NCBI RefSeq assembly: GCF_002831565.1
Contig: NZ_CP025096.1
Coordinates: 5,186,609 to 5,250,608, forward strand
Origin: Spirosoma pollinicola
GTDB lineage: Bacteria; Bacteroidota; Bacteroidia; Cytophagales; Spirosomataceae
DNA length: 64,000 nt
Direction: 5' to 3'
Below are positions 1-9,391 of this stretch, piece after piece; the stretch's first letter is position 1, and each line of letters starts with the position of its first letter. The notes under the pieces were generated by a model. The model was not told where the DNA came from, did not search any database, and saw only the letters and a program-made list of their open reading frames with translations. Made by a program: the position numbers and the translations under genes.

Positions 1-27
1 GTATTAGGTAGTTTGCCAGAAACATAA

Positions 28-3000
28 TTAAAATCCGTAGCGCAGCCCGATCTGAATTTGGAACGGATCGCCTGAGGGTGTAACGACACCCGTTGCGTTT
101 ACGCGGTAGTTAAACTGTTGAGTTGCCTGACTAAACGCAGGTACAGCTGCGTTCCCCCCCGAGGCTGGAATACCCAACGCATACAACGTCTGGTTTCCCA
201 ACGATAGGTTTGTTCCCTTGTTGCGGTTCAGCAGATTGGCCACGTTGAACGCATCGACCGATACGTCAACATATTGCCGTTTCTTGAACAACAGGAACCG
301 CTTGTTGGCACGAAGATCGAAAACGCCGTAGAAACTATTGATTCCCCCGTTACGCTCGGCAATCTTACCCGAGTAGGCATTGACGTAATTTTTGAGGCTC
401 TGGCTGGCGGTAGGACTATCCAGCAGCGTCTGCAAACCGGTCCGTATGTTAGCGGCTGTTTCGGGGCTGTTTCTGTCAAAAACGAAGGCCAGATCATTTG
501 TTCCGACAAAGTCGCCATTGTTGTTGGCTCCCGACAGCAGCGAGTAGCGCGTACCGCCAATACCCGAATACCGGAAACCTACCGAGATGCCATAAAACGA
601 AGGCAGCGTACCGTAAATAACCAGTTTGTTCCGGAACTGGTTGTCAGAATACGTCATCTGGCTCAGGTTGCGCGGATCGTCTTTCACCAGTTGAACCAGC
701 GTTGCTGTATTCGCTACGTTACCATTGAAGGACGTATTGTCTTTGGTGTCGTTCCAGGTGAAGCTGGCCGAAATTTCGCCATCACGAAAATACTGGTAGG
801 TTCCATCGAGCACAACGGCAAACTGGTTGACTTTACCCTGGCTCCCCAGCTCCAGTACACGGCCCAGCCGCTGGCTGATACGGCCCTGCTGCCAGTCGCC
901 CGCGCCGTTGGCAGGCATCGAAGCCAACGGTACGTAAACACCTCTATTGGCCTCGTTGGCTAAGCGGAAAAACGGCTCTGCCACAATGTTCCGGTCAACA
1001 TACGTGTAGTTATGCCGGGCCAGTGAGGCATAGCCCGTCAGACTAACTTTCAACTTATCGGTCAGGTAATGGGTATATGACAGGTTTGCTTTGTACAGTA
1101 CAGGCACCCGCGCATCGGCACCGGTCATGTTAATGGTGGGCAACTGGAAAGCGGCCAGCGACGGAATACTGGCGTAGTTGGCCCGGTAAGCAGCAAAATC
1201 CGGCGTTGGTACGTTCGGAGCCCGCACATCGACTGTGCCATAGTGTTTACCGTCGAAGGTCAGGTTATTGATGATGACGTAGTTGTTGATATCAGAGGCA
1301 AACACACCCGCACCAAAACGGACGAAATCTTTGTGCTGTTCGTTCACATCCCAGGTCAACTGCAAGCGGGGCTGTGCTACAAATGCTTTAAGCTGGTTGT
1401 CGGTGCGTAATTTCAGGTCGTCAAAGACCACCTGATTAAAGGCCGCCTTTGGATACACAGCATAATCGAACCGCAACCCGGCGGTCATATCCAGACCCGG
1501 AGCCAGCTTGGTACTCATCTGGCCATATAAGCCAGCATTGAGCGTATTCCCCACCACACTTGGGTCGGCAACTAAGGGCACTTCCCGGAAATACCGGTAG
1601 GGTTGCAGTTTCTCAAACTTATCCAGTGCCGAAGCAGAACCATCTACCGTGTAATGAAACCGGCCGTTGACCTCACTGCCATACAGCGACTTGGCATGCG
1701 TGTACATCACATCGACGCCAAACGTGTACTGCGCTTTGTTGGTGTTGTAATATAGATTATCCACCAACTGAACCACGTTGTTTGTAAACCCTTCCTGCGC
1801 GAAGCGGTGGCCCCCCATCTGGATATTCGTTGCCCGACTGACCCCACCAATAGTTGAGGCTACGTTTTCGACAATATTGCGGGGAATATTGGCTTCCGGT
1901 AACTGATCGCCGGGGCTGCTTTTCTGGTAGGTATATAAATGCTGAACTTTCAATTCGTTCGTGAACTGCGGGTTCAGCGATGTGCGCAACGTAGCCAGCA
2001 AGCTGTTATCCACGTTGAAATCATTCCCATACGATTCGAAGATGTTGATGGCTGTGTTATCGGCCAGACCCAGCTTGTTGCGGTCGTTGGTGTAGTTATT
2101 ACGAATTGTGAGCAGGTTCTTTTCGTTCAACTGCCAGTCGATGCGAGCAAAGGCGGCATCAGAACCCCGAACTTTACCGAATGTGCCGTACTGGGGTGTG
2201 TTGGCCGTGCCATACTGGGTGCGCGCAATGTTCACAAAGCGGTCGAGGGTGGCGCGGGTAACCAGAAACCGGCTTTCATCGGCGGGCGTCTGAACGTCGG
2301 CAATGATCAACGGGCGCGAATCCTGCTGGTGATCCCAGACGAGAAAAAAGTGCAGCTTGTCTTTGATGATCGGCCCGCCCAGCGAAAAACCGAACTGGTT
2401 GGTCGAGAATGGAACCTTGCGTTCGTTGCCCCGAATGTCGTACTGGCTCGATAACCAGTTGGCCCGTGTGTAGTTAAAAACGCTACCCGTTAACTTGTTC
2501 GTTCCGGCTTTCGTCACGGCGCTGATGGTACCGCCCCCGCTGCGACCGTAAATCACATCATACTGGTTTGTAACCACCTTAAACTCACGAACGGCTTCGA
2601 TAGAAATCGAGTAGGGAGCTCCGCTACGGCTGGTCGTTGCCCCGGCGGAGGTGGGGTTCTTGGCCGTGGTACCGTCGATGGTAAAGTTCGTTGATGAGCC
2701 AAGCTGACCGGATAGATTGGTGCCCCGGCTTAACGGCGACAGATCGGTTAAGGACGTAAAATTCCGGCCATTGACCGGCAGGGCGGCAATGGACCGGGCC
2801 GATATTGTTGTAGCCGCTCCCAAGTACTCCGTCTTGTTTTTCAAACCCGACGCTACTACCTGTACGACTTCGAGCGACTGGCCGCTCTCCTCCATGCTGA
2901 GGTTCAGGCGTATGGCATCGCCCTGATTCAGTGTGTAGCCCGTTCGGGACTGGTCGCCGAAACCAACGAAGGTAGCGCGAACGGTATAGGGACCGCCCAG

Positions 3001-3225
3001 GGGCAGTTCTTTGAACAGATATTCGCCCTGGGCATTGGTTACGGTGCCGGTCGTGAAGCCCGTCGATTCGTTTCGCACCTGAACGGTAGCACCGGGTAGG
3101 GCAGACTTCTTATTGTCGGAAATAACGCCCGAAATGGACGCCTGAGTGGTTTGCGCGACGGCTTTGTCTATCACCAGACAAGATACCAGAAGCAGCAAAA
3201 GGATAGAAAGTACATGTTTTTTCAT
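28..3225 (-). CDS. TonB-dependent receptor, Oar-like, with carboxypeptidase-regulatory N-domain
   Basis: Outer-membrane protein of 1065 aa. A signal peptide ends near residue 25 (AVAQ). A carboxypeptidase-regulatory-like beta-sandwich follows at about 30-115, then a plug from about 120 (the segment with LPVNGRNFTSLTDLSP), then a long beta-barrel ending in an aromatic residue (GLRYGF), as outer-membrane barrels do. Length and the GRNF/TIDG plug motifs match the Oar / OmpA-related group rather than SusC. Such proteins import large substrates using TonB energy; no substrate can be named because no SusD-like lipoprotein is adjacent. It stands alone with a 318-bp gap upstream. The start is the first Met before a clear signal peptide. 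Confidence 0.9.
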   Translation of the reverse strand: MKKHVLSILLLLLVSCLVIDKAVAQTTQASISGVISDNKKSALPGATVQVRNESTGFTTGTVTNAQGEYLFKELPLGGPYTVRATFVGFGDQSRTGYTLNQGDAIRLNLSMEESGQSLEVVQVVASGLKNKTEYLGAATTISARSIAALPVNGRNFTSLTDLSPLSRGTNLSGQLGSSTNFTIDGTTAKNPTSAGATTSRSGAPYSISIEAVREFKVVTNQYDVIYGRSGGGTISAVTKAGTNKLTGSVFNYTRANWLSSQYDIRGNERKVPFSTNQFGFSLGGPIIKDKLHFFLVWDHQQDSRPLIIADVQTPADESRFLVTRATLDRFVNIARTQYGTANTPQYGTFGKVRGSDAAFARIDWQLNEKNLLTIRNNYTNDRNKLGLADNTAINIFESYGNDFNVDNSLLATLRTSLNPQFTNELKVQHLYTYQKSSPGDQLPEANIPRNIVENVASTIGGVSRATNIQMGGHRFAQEGFTNNVVQLVDNLYYNTNKAQYTFGVDVMYTHAKSLYGSEVNGRFHYTVDGSASALDKFEKLQPYRYFREVPLVADPSVVGNTLNAGLYGQMSTKLAPGLDMTAGLRFDYAVYPKAAFNQVVFDDLKLRTDNQLKAFVAQPRLQLTWDVNEQHKDFVRFGAGVFASDINNYVIINNLTFDGKHYGTVDVRAPNVPTPDFAAYRANYASIPSLAAFQLPTINMTGADARVPVLYKANLSYTHYLTDKLKVSLTGYASLARHNYTYVDRNIVAEPFFRLANEANRGVYVPLASMPANGAGDWQQGRISQRLGRVLELGSQGKVNQFAVVLDGTYQYFRDGEISASFTWNDTKDNTSFNGNVANTATLVQLVKDDPRNLSQMTYSDNQFRNKLVIYGTLPSFYGISVGFRYSGIGGTRYSLLSGANNNGDFVGTNDLAFVFDRNSPETAANIRTGLQTLLDSPTASQSLKNYVNAYSGKIAERNGGINSFYGVFDLRANKRFLLFKKRQYVDVSVDAFNVANLLNRNKGTNLSLGNQTLYALGIPASGGNAAVPAFSQATQQFNYRVNATGVVTPSGDPFQIQIGLRYGF

Positions 3226-3543
3226 AGGGCAGATGAGCGACTAAAATTTCGTGCCGCAAAGAGAGTTAATCTACTATTAACCTATATTATCTATATATAA
3301 ACAAATTGTGATGTTTGCGGTATTTTGGTAATATTAGTTGTAAAAATTGTGCTGAAGCAAGTTATAGTTTCGTGTCATGTCGAATCGTCGAAATAAAATA
3401 GTCTTCTGCTATCAAGGTTAAGGTTAAACGGTACGTGAACAACACGCATCCATTGGCGTTTATCATACGCATTAGTGACGGATAAGGCTGGGCTACCCAT
3501 TGGCGGTTCGCCTTTGCCGAAGTTCCGTTACGCTTGAGCGTAT
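3226..3543. other. Intergenic gap, AT-rich, no gene seen
   Basis: About 318 bp between the receptor and the small coiled-coil gene. The half next to the receptor is AT-rich (runs around 3270-3310) and probably holds its promoter. A 67-codon reverse frame here has no recognisable features and was not called. Confidence 0.4.
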
Positions 3544-3816
3544 ATGAATACCATAGATCAACCAAAAGAAATAGTACTGAAGAAAATTCAGAAACGACTG
3601 CGACGGGTAATCAGGACTTACGAAAAAGTCATTGAAAAGCTGGAGATTCAATTAGCCAAAATGAACCTGTTGGATGAGGAAGAAACGGGTACAACGGTCA
3701 GGCAGACCATACTACTAGGTCTCGACCAGTCCCGGAAATTTCTAGTGAAAGCCCGACTGGATTATCAGAAAGTGCTCGAAAAACAAGCTGATTTAGTGGC
3801 AGGTAATATGGAGTAA
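3544..3816 (+). CDS. Small charged coiled-coil protein, unknown function
   Basis: 90 aa, rich in Lys, Arg, Glu and Leu. Two predicted helices with heptad-like Leu/Ile spacing (about 10-40 and 55-80) suggest an alpha-helical hairpin or coiled coil. There is no signal peptide, membrane segment or Cys. It is not recognised as a member of a named family. The next gene, hemN, converges on it with a hairpin between them. The reading frame has ordinary composition for this genome and no competing frame, so it is probably real. Confidence 0.55.
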   Translation: MNTIDQPKEIVLKKIQKRLRRVIRTYEKVIEKLEIQLAKMNLLDEEETGTTVRQTILLGLDQSRKFLVKARLDYQKVLEKQADLVAGNME

Positions 3817-3883
3817 AGTAATACGTACCGTGGCGTCGGGCCGGGTGGCTGATCGTCTGCGGTTGCATAAAAAATATAAAAAA

Positions 3884-3919
3884 ACGGGTGAACGTGCCGC
3901 AGTGGCGACGTTCACCCGT
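3884..3919 (-). terminator. Terminator of hemN
   Basis: A perfect 12-bp inverted repeat (arms 3884-3895 and 3908-3919) with a 12-nt loop. On the minus strand the second arm is followed by a run of seven T, giving a Rho-independent terminator 22 bp beyond the hemN stop codon. Confidence 0.75.
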
Positions 3920-3940
3920 ATAGTTTTTAAAGGGTATGCC

Positions 3941-5302
3941 TTAAACCGTTTGCGAAAACAGTTTCGTTTGCGGTTGGGCGTAGTTAAGCCGTTCATCGAA
4001 GGCCATGCAAATGTTTCGCAGGAAAGGTCGACCTGCCGGATTCACCGTGAGACCTTCGTCGTCGTACTCCAGCAATCCATCGAGCCAGAACGATTCCAGA
4101 CGCGCGCTGAGGGCTTCCCACTCGTGTCTGGACCAGCTTCCGGGATGCCATTGTGTTTGTCCCTGGCACATGATGTTCAGGATTTGCCGACGTAGAAACT
4201 GGTCCTGATCATCGAGAATATGCCCGCGCAGCAATGGCAGCTCGCCCGCTCTAACCTGATTCATATAGGCGTCTAAATCCTTTTCATTCTGGGAAAAGCC
4301 CGTCCATACATCGCTGATGGACGAGGCTCCAAGCCCCAGTAATACACGTGTTTGAGTGGTGGTATAGCCCATGAAATTCCGGTGCAGTGTACCGTTCTCC
4401 AACGCTTTGTACAGTGAATCGTGCGGTAGGGCGAAGTGGTCCATGCCGATTTCGACGTAACCTGCCTGCTCCAGTAAATTCCGGCCGGTTTCATACAGCA
4501 CCCGTTTCTGGTCGCCGGAGGGCAGGTCTTCATCCCGAAATCCCCGCTGGCCGTTGCCTTTTATCCAGGGTACGTGGGCGTAGGAATAAAACGCGATACG
4601 GTCGGGCTTGAGAGAGAGGGTTTTATAAATTGTATCGGTAATAGCGTCGGGCGTCTGGAAGGGTAAACCAAACACCAGATCGTGGCTTATGGATGTATAC
4701 CCAATTTCGCGCGACCAGGCCGTTACCTGCTTCACATTCTCGAATGGCTGGTGACGGTAAATGGCGCGTTGTACGACGGGATCATAGTCCTGAACGCCAA
4801 AACTCACGCGCCGGAAACCAAAACCATACAGGATTTTAAGGTGCTCGCGGGTTGTGTTGTTGGGGTGGCCTTCCCAACCGAAATCCGTTTCATCGGCCGG
4901 ATCGGCATATCGGAAAAGGCCCGTTACTAATTGGTTGAGGTGATGGGGCGAGAAAAAACTGGGCGTTCCACCACCCAGATGAAGCTCCGCAATACGGGGT
5001 CGTTCGGGCAGTAGATCGCAGTATAGATTCCATTCTTCCAGAAGGGCGTCGATATAGGGTTCTTCGACCGTATGATTTTTTGTAATGCGCTTATTGCAGC
5101 CGCAAAACGTGCACAGGCTTTCGCAATAGGGCAGGTGAATGTACAGGCTGATGCCCGTTGTGCCATTCGTAGCCGAAAAGGCCCGCCGTAGGTTGCGTAC
5201 CCAGGCGGTTTCGCTGAAGGTGCTTTCGTCCCAGAAAGGCACAGTTGGGTAACTGGTGTAACGCGGACCGGGAACGTTGTATTTCTGAATAAGCGAGTTC
5301 AT
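3941..5302 (-). CDS. hemN: Oxygen-independent coproporphyrinogen III oxidase
   Basis: 453-aa radical-SAM enzyme that decarboxylates coproporphyrinogen III to protoporphyrinogen IX without O2, supplying heme under low oxygen. The 4Fe-4S ligands are visible as CX3CX2CXC (Cys60, 64, 67, 69), followed by the GGGTPS SAM-binding motif; length matches the family. The frame stays open 64 codons further upstream through the 15-bp repeat of the divergent gene, but the family N-terminus (MNSLIQKYNVPGPRYTSYPT) fixes the start at 5302. It is divergent from ccoI with 116 bp between, which holds an FNR-like palindrome. Pairing of hemN with cbb3 oxidase genes is common in bacteria using FNR-type control. Confidence 0.93.
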   Translation of the reverse strand: MNSLIQKYNVPGPRYTSYPTVPFWDESTFSETAWVRNLRRAFSATNGTTGISLYIHLPYCESLCTFCGCNKRITKNHTVEEPYIDALLEEWNLYCDLLPERPRIAELHLGGGTPSFFSPHHLNQLVTGLFRYADPADETDFGWEGHPNNTTREHLKILYGFGFRRVSFGVQDYDPVVQRAIYRHQPFENVKQVTAWSREIGYTSISHDLVFGLPFQTPDAITDTIYKTLSLKPDRIAFYSYAHVPWIKGNGQRGFRDEDLPSGDQKRVLYETGRNLLEQAGYVEIGMDHFALPHDSLYKALENGTLHRNFMGYTTTQTRVLLGLGASSISDVWTGFSQNEKDLDAYMNQVRAGELPLLRGHILDDQDQFLRRQILNIMCQGQTQWHPGSWSRHEWEALSARLESFWLDGLLEYDDEGLTVNPAGRPFLRNICMAFDERLNYAQPQTKLFSQTV

Positions 5303-5326
5303 GTACAAAAATGGGTCAGCTAGCAA

Positions 5327-5380
5327 TGCCAAACCCTGAGTCGTATCAGGGAAAGTTGTGACGATCATCAGGGTTTGGCA
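5327..5380. repeat. 13-bp perfect inverted repeat in the hemN/ccoI divergent promoter region
   Basis: Arms 5327-5339 and 5368-5380 are exact reverse complements with a 28-bp spacer; a third copy of TCAGGG lies at 5346-5351. Each arm carries a TTTG facing one gene (minus strand 5330-5333 toward hemN, plus strand 5374-5377 toward ccoI), so the symmetry may reflect paired promoter elements rather than a hairpin. Confidence 0.5.
5359..5370. promoter_or_regulatory. FNR/CRP-like operator, TGAC-N4-ATCA
   Basis: Matches TGAY-N4-RTCA and resembles the FNR/FixK site TTGAT-N4-ATCAA. It is 56 bp from the hemN start and 48 bp from the ccoI start, both genes expected to be induced at low oxygen. A minus-strand AGGGTTTG element (5330-5337) is centred 31 bp away toward hemN. 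Confidence 0.5.
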
Positions 5381-5418
5381 AGGCGTCGGCTGCCAACTTG
5401 CCCCCAAATTTCTAAGGC

Positions 5419-7938
5419 ATGAATACGGCAACATCCGTTGGGGCAACATCCGTTGGGGCAACATCCGTTGGGGCAACATCCGTTGGGGCAACAATCTCAG
5501 TAACTGGCTGCTACCACTGTGGCAATGACTGCACTGAACACGACATCAAGTTTGACGAGAAACATTTTTGCTGCGATGGCTGCAAAACAGTCTATTCTAT
5601 TCTAAGCCAGCATCAGCTTTGCCAATATTACTCCATTGAGCAGGAAGATGAAGGTAGTCGGCCGGGTACACGTCTCGAAACAGAAAGTGCGAGTCAGGCC
5701 CGGCTCGAATTTCTGGACCACCCCGACATTATGGCCCAGTTACTGGAGTTTTCCAGCGATACAGTGGCCAAGGTTACGTTTTATGTGCCCACTATTCACT
5801 GTAGCTCCTGTTTGTGGCTGCTCGAACATCTCTATAAAATTCACCCCGGCGTTCAGCAATCGCGGGTTGATTTCATGAAAAAACAGGTTCACCTGACCTA
5901 TCAGCCCGATAAATTGACGCTCCGGCAAGTCGTTGAACTGCTCAGTTCCATTGGCTACGAGCCGCTCATTAGCCTCAACGATGTGGTAAAAGAACAACAA
6001 AAGCCATCTTATCGGCCCCTGTTGTATCGACTGGCCGTTGCTGGTTTTTGTTCGGGCAATATTATGCTGTTCAGCTTCCCGGAATACCTCGGTCTGGACG
6101 ATGCGTCATTTACGCATCTCTTTGGTATTCTCAATATCATTCTGGCCATACCCGTTGTGTTCTATTCGGCGTCGGGCTATTTCGATTCGGTCTGGACGAG
6201 TCTGAAAAAGGGGGTTGTCAATATTGATTTTCCTATTCTGCTGGGTATTTTGATGGCCTTTTTTCGGGGAACTTACGAAGTGCTGATTCTCAACGGTGCG
6301 GGCTATTTCGATTCGCTGACGGGGCTGGTATTTTTCCTGTTATGCGGTAAATGGTTCCAGCAGCGCACCCACGAATTTCTGTCGTTCGAACGCGACTATA
6401 AATCTTATTTCCCAATGGCTGTTACCCTTCTGGGGCGTAAAGCCGAGGGAGAGGCAAGTCCGGCCAATGGGCCTTCACGACCTACTGCCGAGCAGGTTAT
6501 ACCCGTATCGCAGTTGCGGAAAGGTGACCGCATCCGGCTGCGTAATCAGGAATTGATTCCGGCCGATGGCATGCTCTATAAGGGTCAGGCCATGATCGAC
6601 TACAGTTTTGTAACGGGTGAGTCGGAGCCGGAGTATAAATCGCCGGGGGCGTTGGTCTACGCGGGCGGCAAGCAGCTTGGCGAGGCAATTGAACTGGAGG
6701 TTGTGCGCGATGTGTCGCAAAGTTACCTGACTCAGCTCTGGAACAACGACGCTTTCCGCAAGGGCGAAACATCCCGTATGCACACCTTCGCCGATGCGGT
6801 CGGTAAATATTTTACCCTAACGGTCATTACCCTAGCCACCCTTATTGGAGCGTACTGGTACACACAGGACCCGGCGCGGGCGGTCAATGCCTTTACGGCG
6901 GTGCTCATTATCGCCTGTCCGTGTGCGCTCTCGCTCTCGTATCCGTTTGCCCTTGGAAATGGAATTCGAAAGCTGAGCCAACAGAAACTGTACCTGAAAA
7001 ATGCCGAAGTCATTGAGCAAATGGCCAACTGCGATACCATCGTTTTCGACAAGACCGGTACGCTCACCACCACGACACAGGCCACTGTAAATGAGTCTTT
7101 TGAACAGCCATTAACAGATTACGAACGGTCGCTGGTGCTATCGCTGGTTCGGCAGTCGACTCACCCCCTTAGCCGGAAATTAACAACTGCCTTAGCCAGT
7201 GCCAAACCCATGATAGTAGAGGGATATACCGAAGTGCCGGGTCATGGTGTGCAGGGTATGGTAGATGGCTGGGTCGTGAAAGTGGGGTCGTACTCGTTTG
7301 TAAACCCCTGGGCAGAGTTGCCCCGCTCTGCATCGACACAAACCAGTGGAGCCGCCGTTTACGTTACAATCGAGAAAAATTACCGGGGTTGTTTTCATTT
7401 CCCGAATCAGTATCGCACCGGCCTCGATGCGATGTTGGCTACCCTCAAATCGACACACAAACTATACCTGCTGTCGGGCGATAACGCGGCATCGCGCCCC
7501 GAACTGGCCCTCTGGTTTGCGCAGGCCAATATGACGTTCGACTGCCAGCCGCAACAGAAGCTGGATGTGGTACGGCAACTACAGGAGCAGGGCCACCGAG
7601 TGCTGATGGTTGGCGATGGGCTGAACGATGCCGGAGCTCTCAAACAAGCCGATGTTGGTATTGCCGTTACCGACGATACGATTCAATTTACACCCGCCAG
7701 CGATGCCATTCTGGAAGCGTCATCGTTGGCTAAACTGCCTGATTTTCTGGGGTATAGTCGGTTTGGTATGCGTCTGATCCACGTCAGTTTTGTGGTGTCG
7801 CTGCTCTACAATTTCATTGGCCTGTCTTATGCATTAACGGGCAATCTGTCGCCGGTTGTTGCCGCTATTCTGATGCCGGTCAGTTCGGCATCCATGTTGC
7901 TGATTGCCACAGTAGGCATGCGCTGGAAGAAGTTGTAA
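5419..7938 (+). CDS. ccoI: Heavy-metal P1B-type ATPase for cbb3 oxidase copper supply (CcoI/FixI)
   Basis: 839 aa. N-terminal Cys-rich segment (CYHCGNDC ... CCDGC, about 30-60), an HMA domain with CSSC (Cys128, Cys131), a run of membrane helices, the CPC ion-binding motif (500-502), the phosphorylation motif DKTG (Asp544) and GDGLNDAGAL in the hinge. This layout is that of CcoI/FixI, an inner-membrane Cu pump required to metallate cbb3 oxidase, here separated from the structural genes by about 8.6 kb. The start at 5419 is forced by an in-frame stop at 5413. Oddity: residues 4-25 are a perfect ATSVG pentapeptide repeat encoded by 15-bp tandem copies, probably unstructured. Confidence 0.92.
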   Translation: MNTATSVGATSVGATSVGATSVGATISVTGCYHCGNDCTEHDIKFDEKHFCCDGCKTVYSILSQHQLCQYYSIEQEDEGSRPGTRLETESASQARLEFLDHPDIMAQLLEFSSDTVAKVTFYVPTIHCSSCLWLLEHLYKIHPGVQQSRVDFMKKQVHLTYQPDKLTLRQVVELLSSIGYEPLISLNDVVKEQQKPSYRPLLYRLAVAGFCSGNIMLFSFPEYLGLDDASFTHLFGILNIILAIPVVFYSASGYFDSVWTSLKKGVVNIDFPILLGILMAFFRGTYEVLILNGAGYFDSLTGLVFFLLCGKWFQQRTHEFLSFERDYKSYFPMAVTLLGRKAEGEASPANGPSRPTAEQVIPVSQLRKGDRIRLRNQELIPADGMLYKGQAMIDYSFVTGESEPEYKSPGALVYAGGKQLGEAIELEVVRDVSQSYLTQLWNNDAFRKGETSRMHTFADAVGKYFTLTVITLATLIGAYWYTQDPARAVNAFTAVLIIACPCALSLSYPFALGNGIRKLSQQKLYLKNAEVIEQMANCDTIVFDKTGTLTTTTQATVNESFEQPLTDYERSLVLSLVRQSTHPLSRKLTTALASAKPMIVEGYTEVPGHGVQGMVDGWVVKVGSYSFVNPWAELPRSASTQTSGAAVYVTIEKNYRGCFHFPNQYRTGLDAMLATLKSTHKLYLLSGDNAASRPELALWFAQANMTFDCQPQQKLDVVRQLQEQGHRVLMVGDGLNDAGALKQADVGIAVTDDTIQFTPASDAILEASSLAKLPDFLGYSRFGMRLIHVSFVVSLLYNFIGLSYALTGNLSPVVAAILMPVSSASMLLIATVGMRWKKL
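5428..5493 (+). repeat. Tandem 15-bp repeat in frame at the 5' end of ccoI
   Basis: Four exact copies of a 15-bp unit (5428-5442, 5443-5457, 5458-5472, 5473-5487) and a partial fifth. A 15-bp unit keeps frame, so copy-number change would only lengthen or shorten the ATSVG tract. It also falls in the untranslated part of the open frame upstream of hemN. Confidence 0.95.
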
Positions 7939-7949
7939 GTATCTGTCTG

Positions 7950-8080
7950 GCGCATCTGGCGCGGGTATTTACCCGTGCCTGTTTATAGAGCCAGCATTCG
8001 CTGGCAGCACAGTTCAATTAAATGCCAGCGAATGCTGGCTCTATGAACAGGCACGAGCAAATGCTCGCGCCAGATGGCGC
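7950..8080. repeat. Long imperfect inverted repeat, arms about 57 bp
   Basis: Arm 7950-8006 and arm 8023-8080 are near reverse complements separated by 16 bp. Inside each arm are smaller palindromes, and some differences between arms preserve the local palindrome (for example GGGTATTTACCC against GAGCATTTGCTC). It lies between tandem genes ccoI and the MFS gene and has no T-run typical of a terminator. Confidence 0.85.
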
Positions 8081-8100
8081 TCACTTGCCTATCTTTGGCG

Positions 8101-9273
8101 ATGCTTCCGTCTGCACGTATCAATCGTCAATTACTTGTTGTTGTTTTTGCTCAGTTTGCCGGTACTTCCCTCTGGTTTGCCGGTAATGCAATCCTGCCCG
8201 AACTGCAACCGCTGCTGAAGTCTTCGGGGCTCGTTAGCTGGATTACATCGGCAGTACAAATTGGCTTTATCAGCGGAACGCTTCTTTATGCTCTTTTTGC
8301 TATACCGGATCGTTTCCGGTCGACCTATGTGTTTCTGGTATCCGTTGCGCTGGCGGCCTCGGTCAATGTCGTCTGGCTATTTCTTCCGCTCAACGCGGAA
8401 ACAATTGTCGCCAGCCGGTTCATGACCGGCTTTTTTCTGGCAGGCGTTTACCCCGTTGGGATGAAGATTGCCGCCGACCGGTTTACATCTGTGCTGGGGC
8501 GGGCAATGGGTTTCCTGGTTGGGGCACTGGTACTGGGCACTGCCTTCCCTTACCTAATCCGTGGATTGGGCGGTAATTTACCCTATCATACGCTAATGCT
8601 ATCGGTAAGTGCACTGGCCGTTAGCGGTGGCGTGTTACTGGTTGCTTTTGTACCGGCCAACACCATCCCGTTTGGCGGCAGCTTCTTTCGCTATCAAACG
8701 CTGCTTTCTTTAGGAAAACCTTCGGCTTATCGACCGGCTATGCTAGGCTATTTTGTCCATATGTGGGAGTTATACACATTTTGGGCTTTTCTTCCCATCC
8801 TGATTCGCTACTATGAGCAACATCACCCTGAATTGGCGATAAGCAATCCATTGTGGACGTTTGGGGCTATTGCTGCCGGGGCTATAGGCTGTGTAGGCGG
8901 AGGCTATGTTGCCCTGCGAGTTGGCAGCGCACGGGTAGCCCGGTTTTTATTGCTGGTTTCGGGCTTGTGTATCATGCTGGTACCCCTGTTTGTAGCAGTA
9001 CCGCCCCTGTTGTTTGGCTTGTTTTTACTGGTATGGGGGGCCAGTGCTGCTGGTGACTCTCCACAGTTTTCAACCCTCGTTGCCAGCCGTGCCGCCGGTG
9101 ATAATCGGGGCAGCATTCTAACCCTTGTTACCTGCTTTGGCTTTCTGCTAACGGTGCTGTCTATTCAGTTGATGGCCTGGCTGGTCGCTCATGTGGGCGT
9201 CTCGGGCTGGCTGTTCTATATCCTTCTTCCCGGCCCATTGGTAGGGCTCCTGGCAATGAGAAAGGCGGGCTAG
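8101..9273 (+). CDS. MFS transporter
   Basis: 390 aa in about 12 hydrophobic segments spread over the whole length, with the N-terminal FAQFAGTSLWFAGNAI helix and a central loop near residue 195; a major facilitator superfamily carrier of the inner membrane. The substrate cannot be deduced. An upstream ATG at 8074 is in frame, but it lies inside the long inverted repeat and adds nine residues with no family character, so 8101 was chosen. It sits between ccoI and the catalase gene, with no clear functional link to either. Confidence 0.8.
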   Translation: MLPSARINRQLLVVVFAQFAGTSLWFAGNAILPELQPLLKSSGLVSWITSAVQIGFISGTLLYALFAIPDRFRSTYVFLVSVALAASVNVVWLFLPLNAETIVASRFMTGFFLAGVYPVGMKIAADRFTSVLGRAMGFLVGALVLGTAFPYLIRGLGGNLPYHTLMLSVSALAVSGGVLLVAFVPANTIPFGGSFFRYQTLLSLGKPSAYRPAMLGYFVHMWELYTFWAFLPILIRYYEQHHPELAISNPLWTFGAIAAGAIGCVGGGYVALRVGSARVARFLLLVSGLCIMLVPLFVAVPPLLFGLFLLVWGASAAGDSPQFSTLVASRAAGDNRGSILTLVTCFGFLLTVLSIQLMAWLVAHVGVSGWLFYILLPGPLVGLLAMRKAG

Positions 9274-9391
9274 TCAGCGCAAAGAATCATACGTAGACCA
9301 TTTCCGCACAATGGCATTAAATTACTGAATGACACAAACAAAATGATACGCCCGGTCTTTCTATAGAGTAAAAGGACTAACAAAGAGTATC

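Noticed and set aside
3362..3565. 67-codon reverse frame in the gap after the first TonB receptor
   Set aside because: No recognisable features and it overlaps the start of the coiled-coil gene; likely chance.
5428..5493. CRISPR-like array in the 15-bp repeats
   Set aside because: No spacers: copies are directly joined and in frame with ccoI.
5303..5494. 64-codon N-terminal extension of hemN (repeated MLPQR)
   Set aside because: It is the reverse complement of the ccoI ATSVG repeat; the conserved HemN start is at 5302.
8074..8100. Earlier ATG for the MFS gene
   Set aside because: Lies inside the long inverted repeat and adds non-conserved residues.
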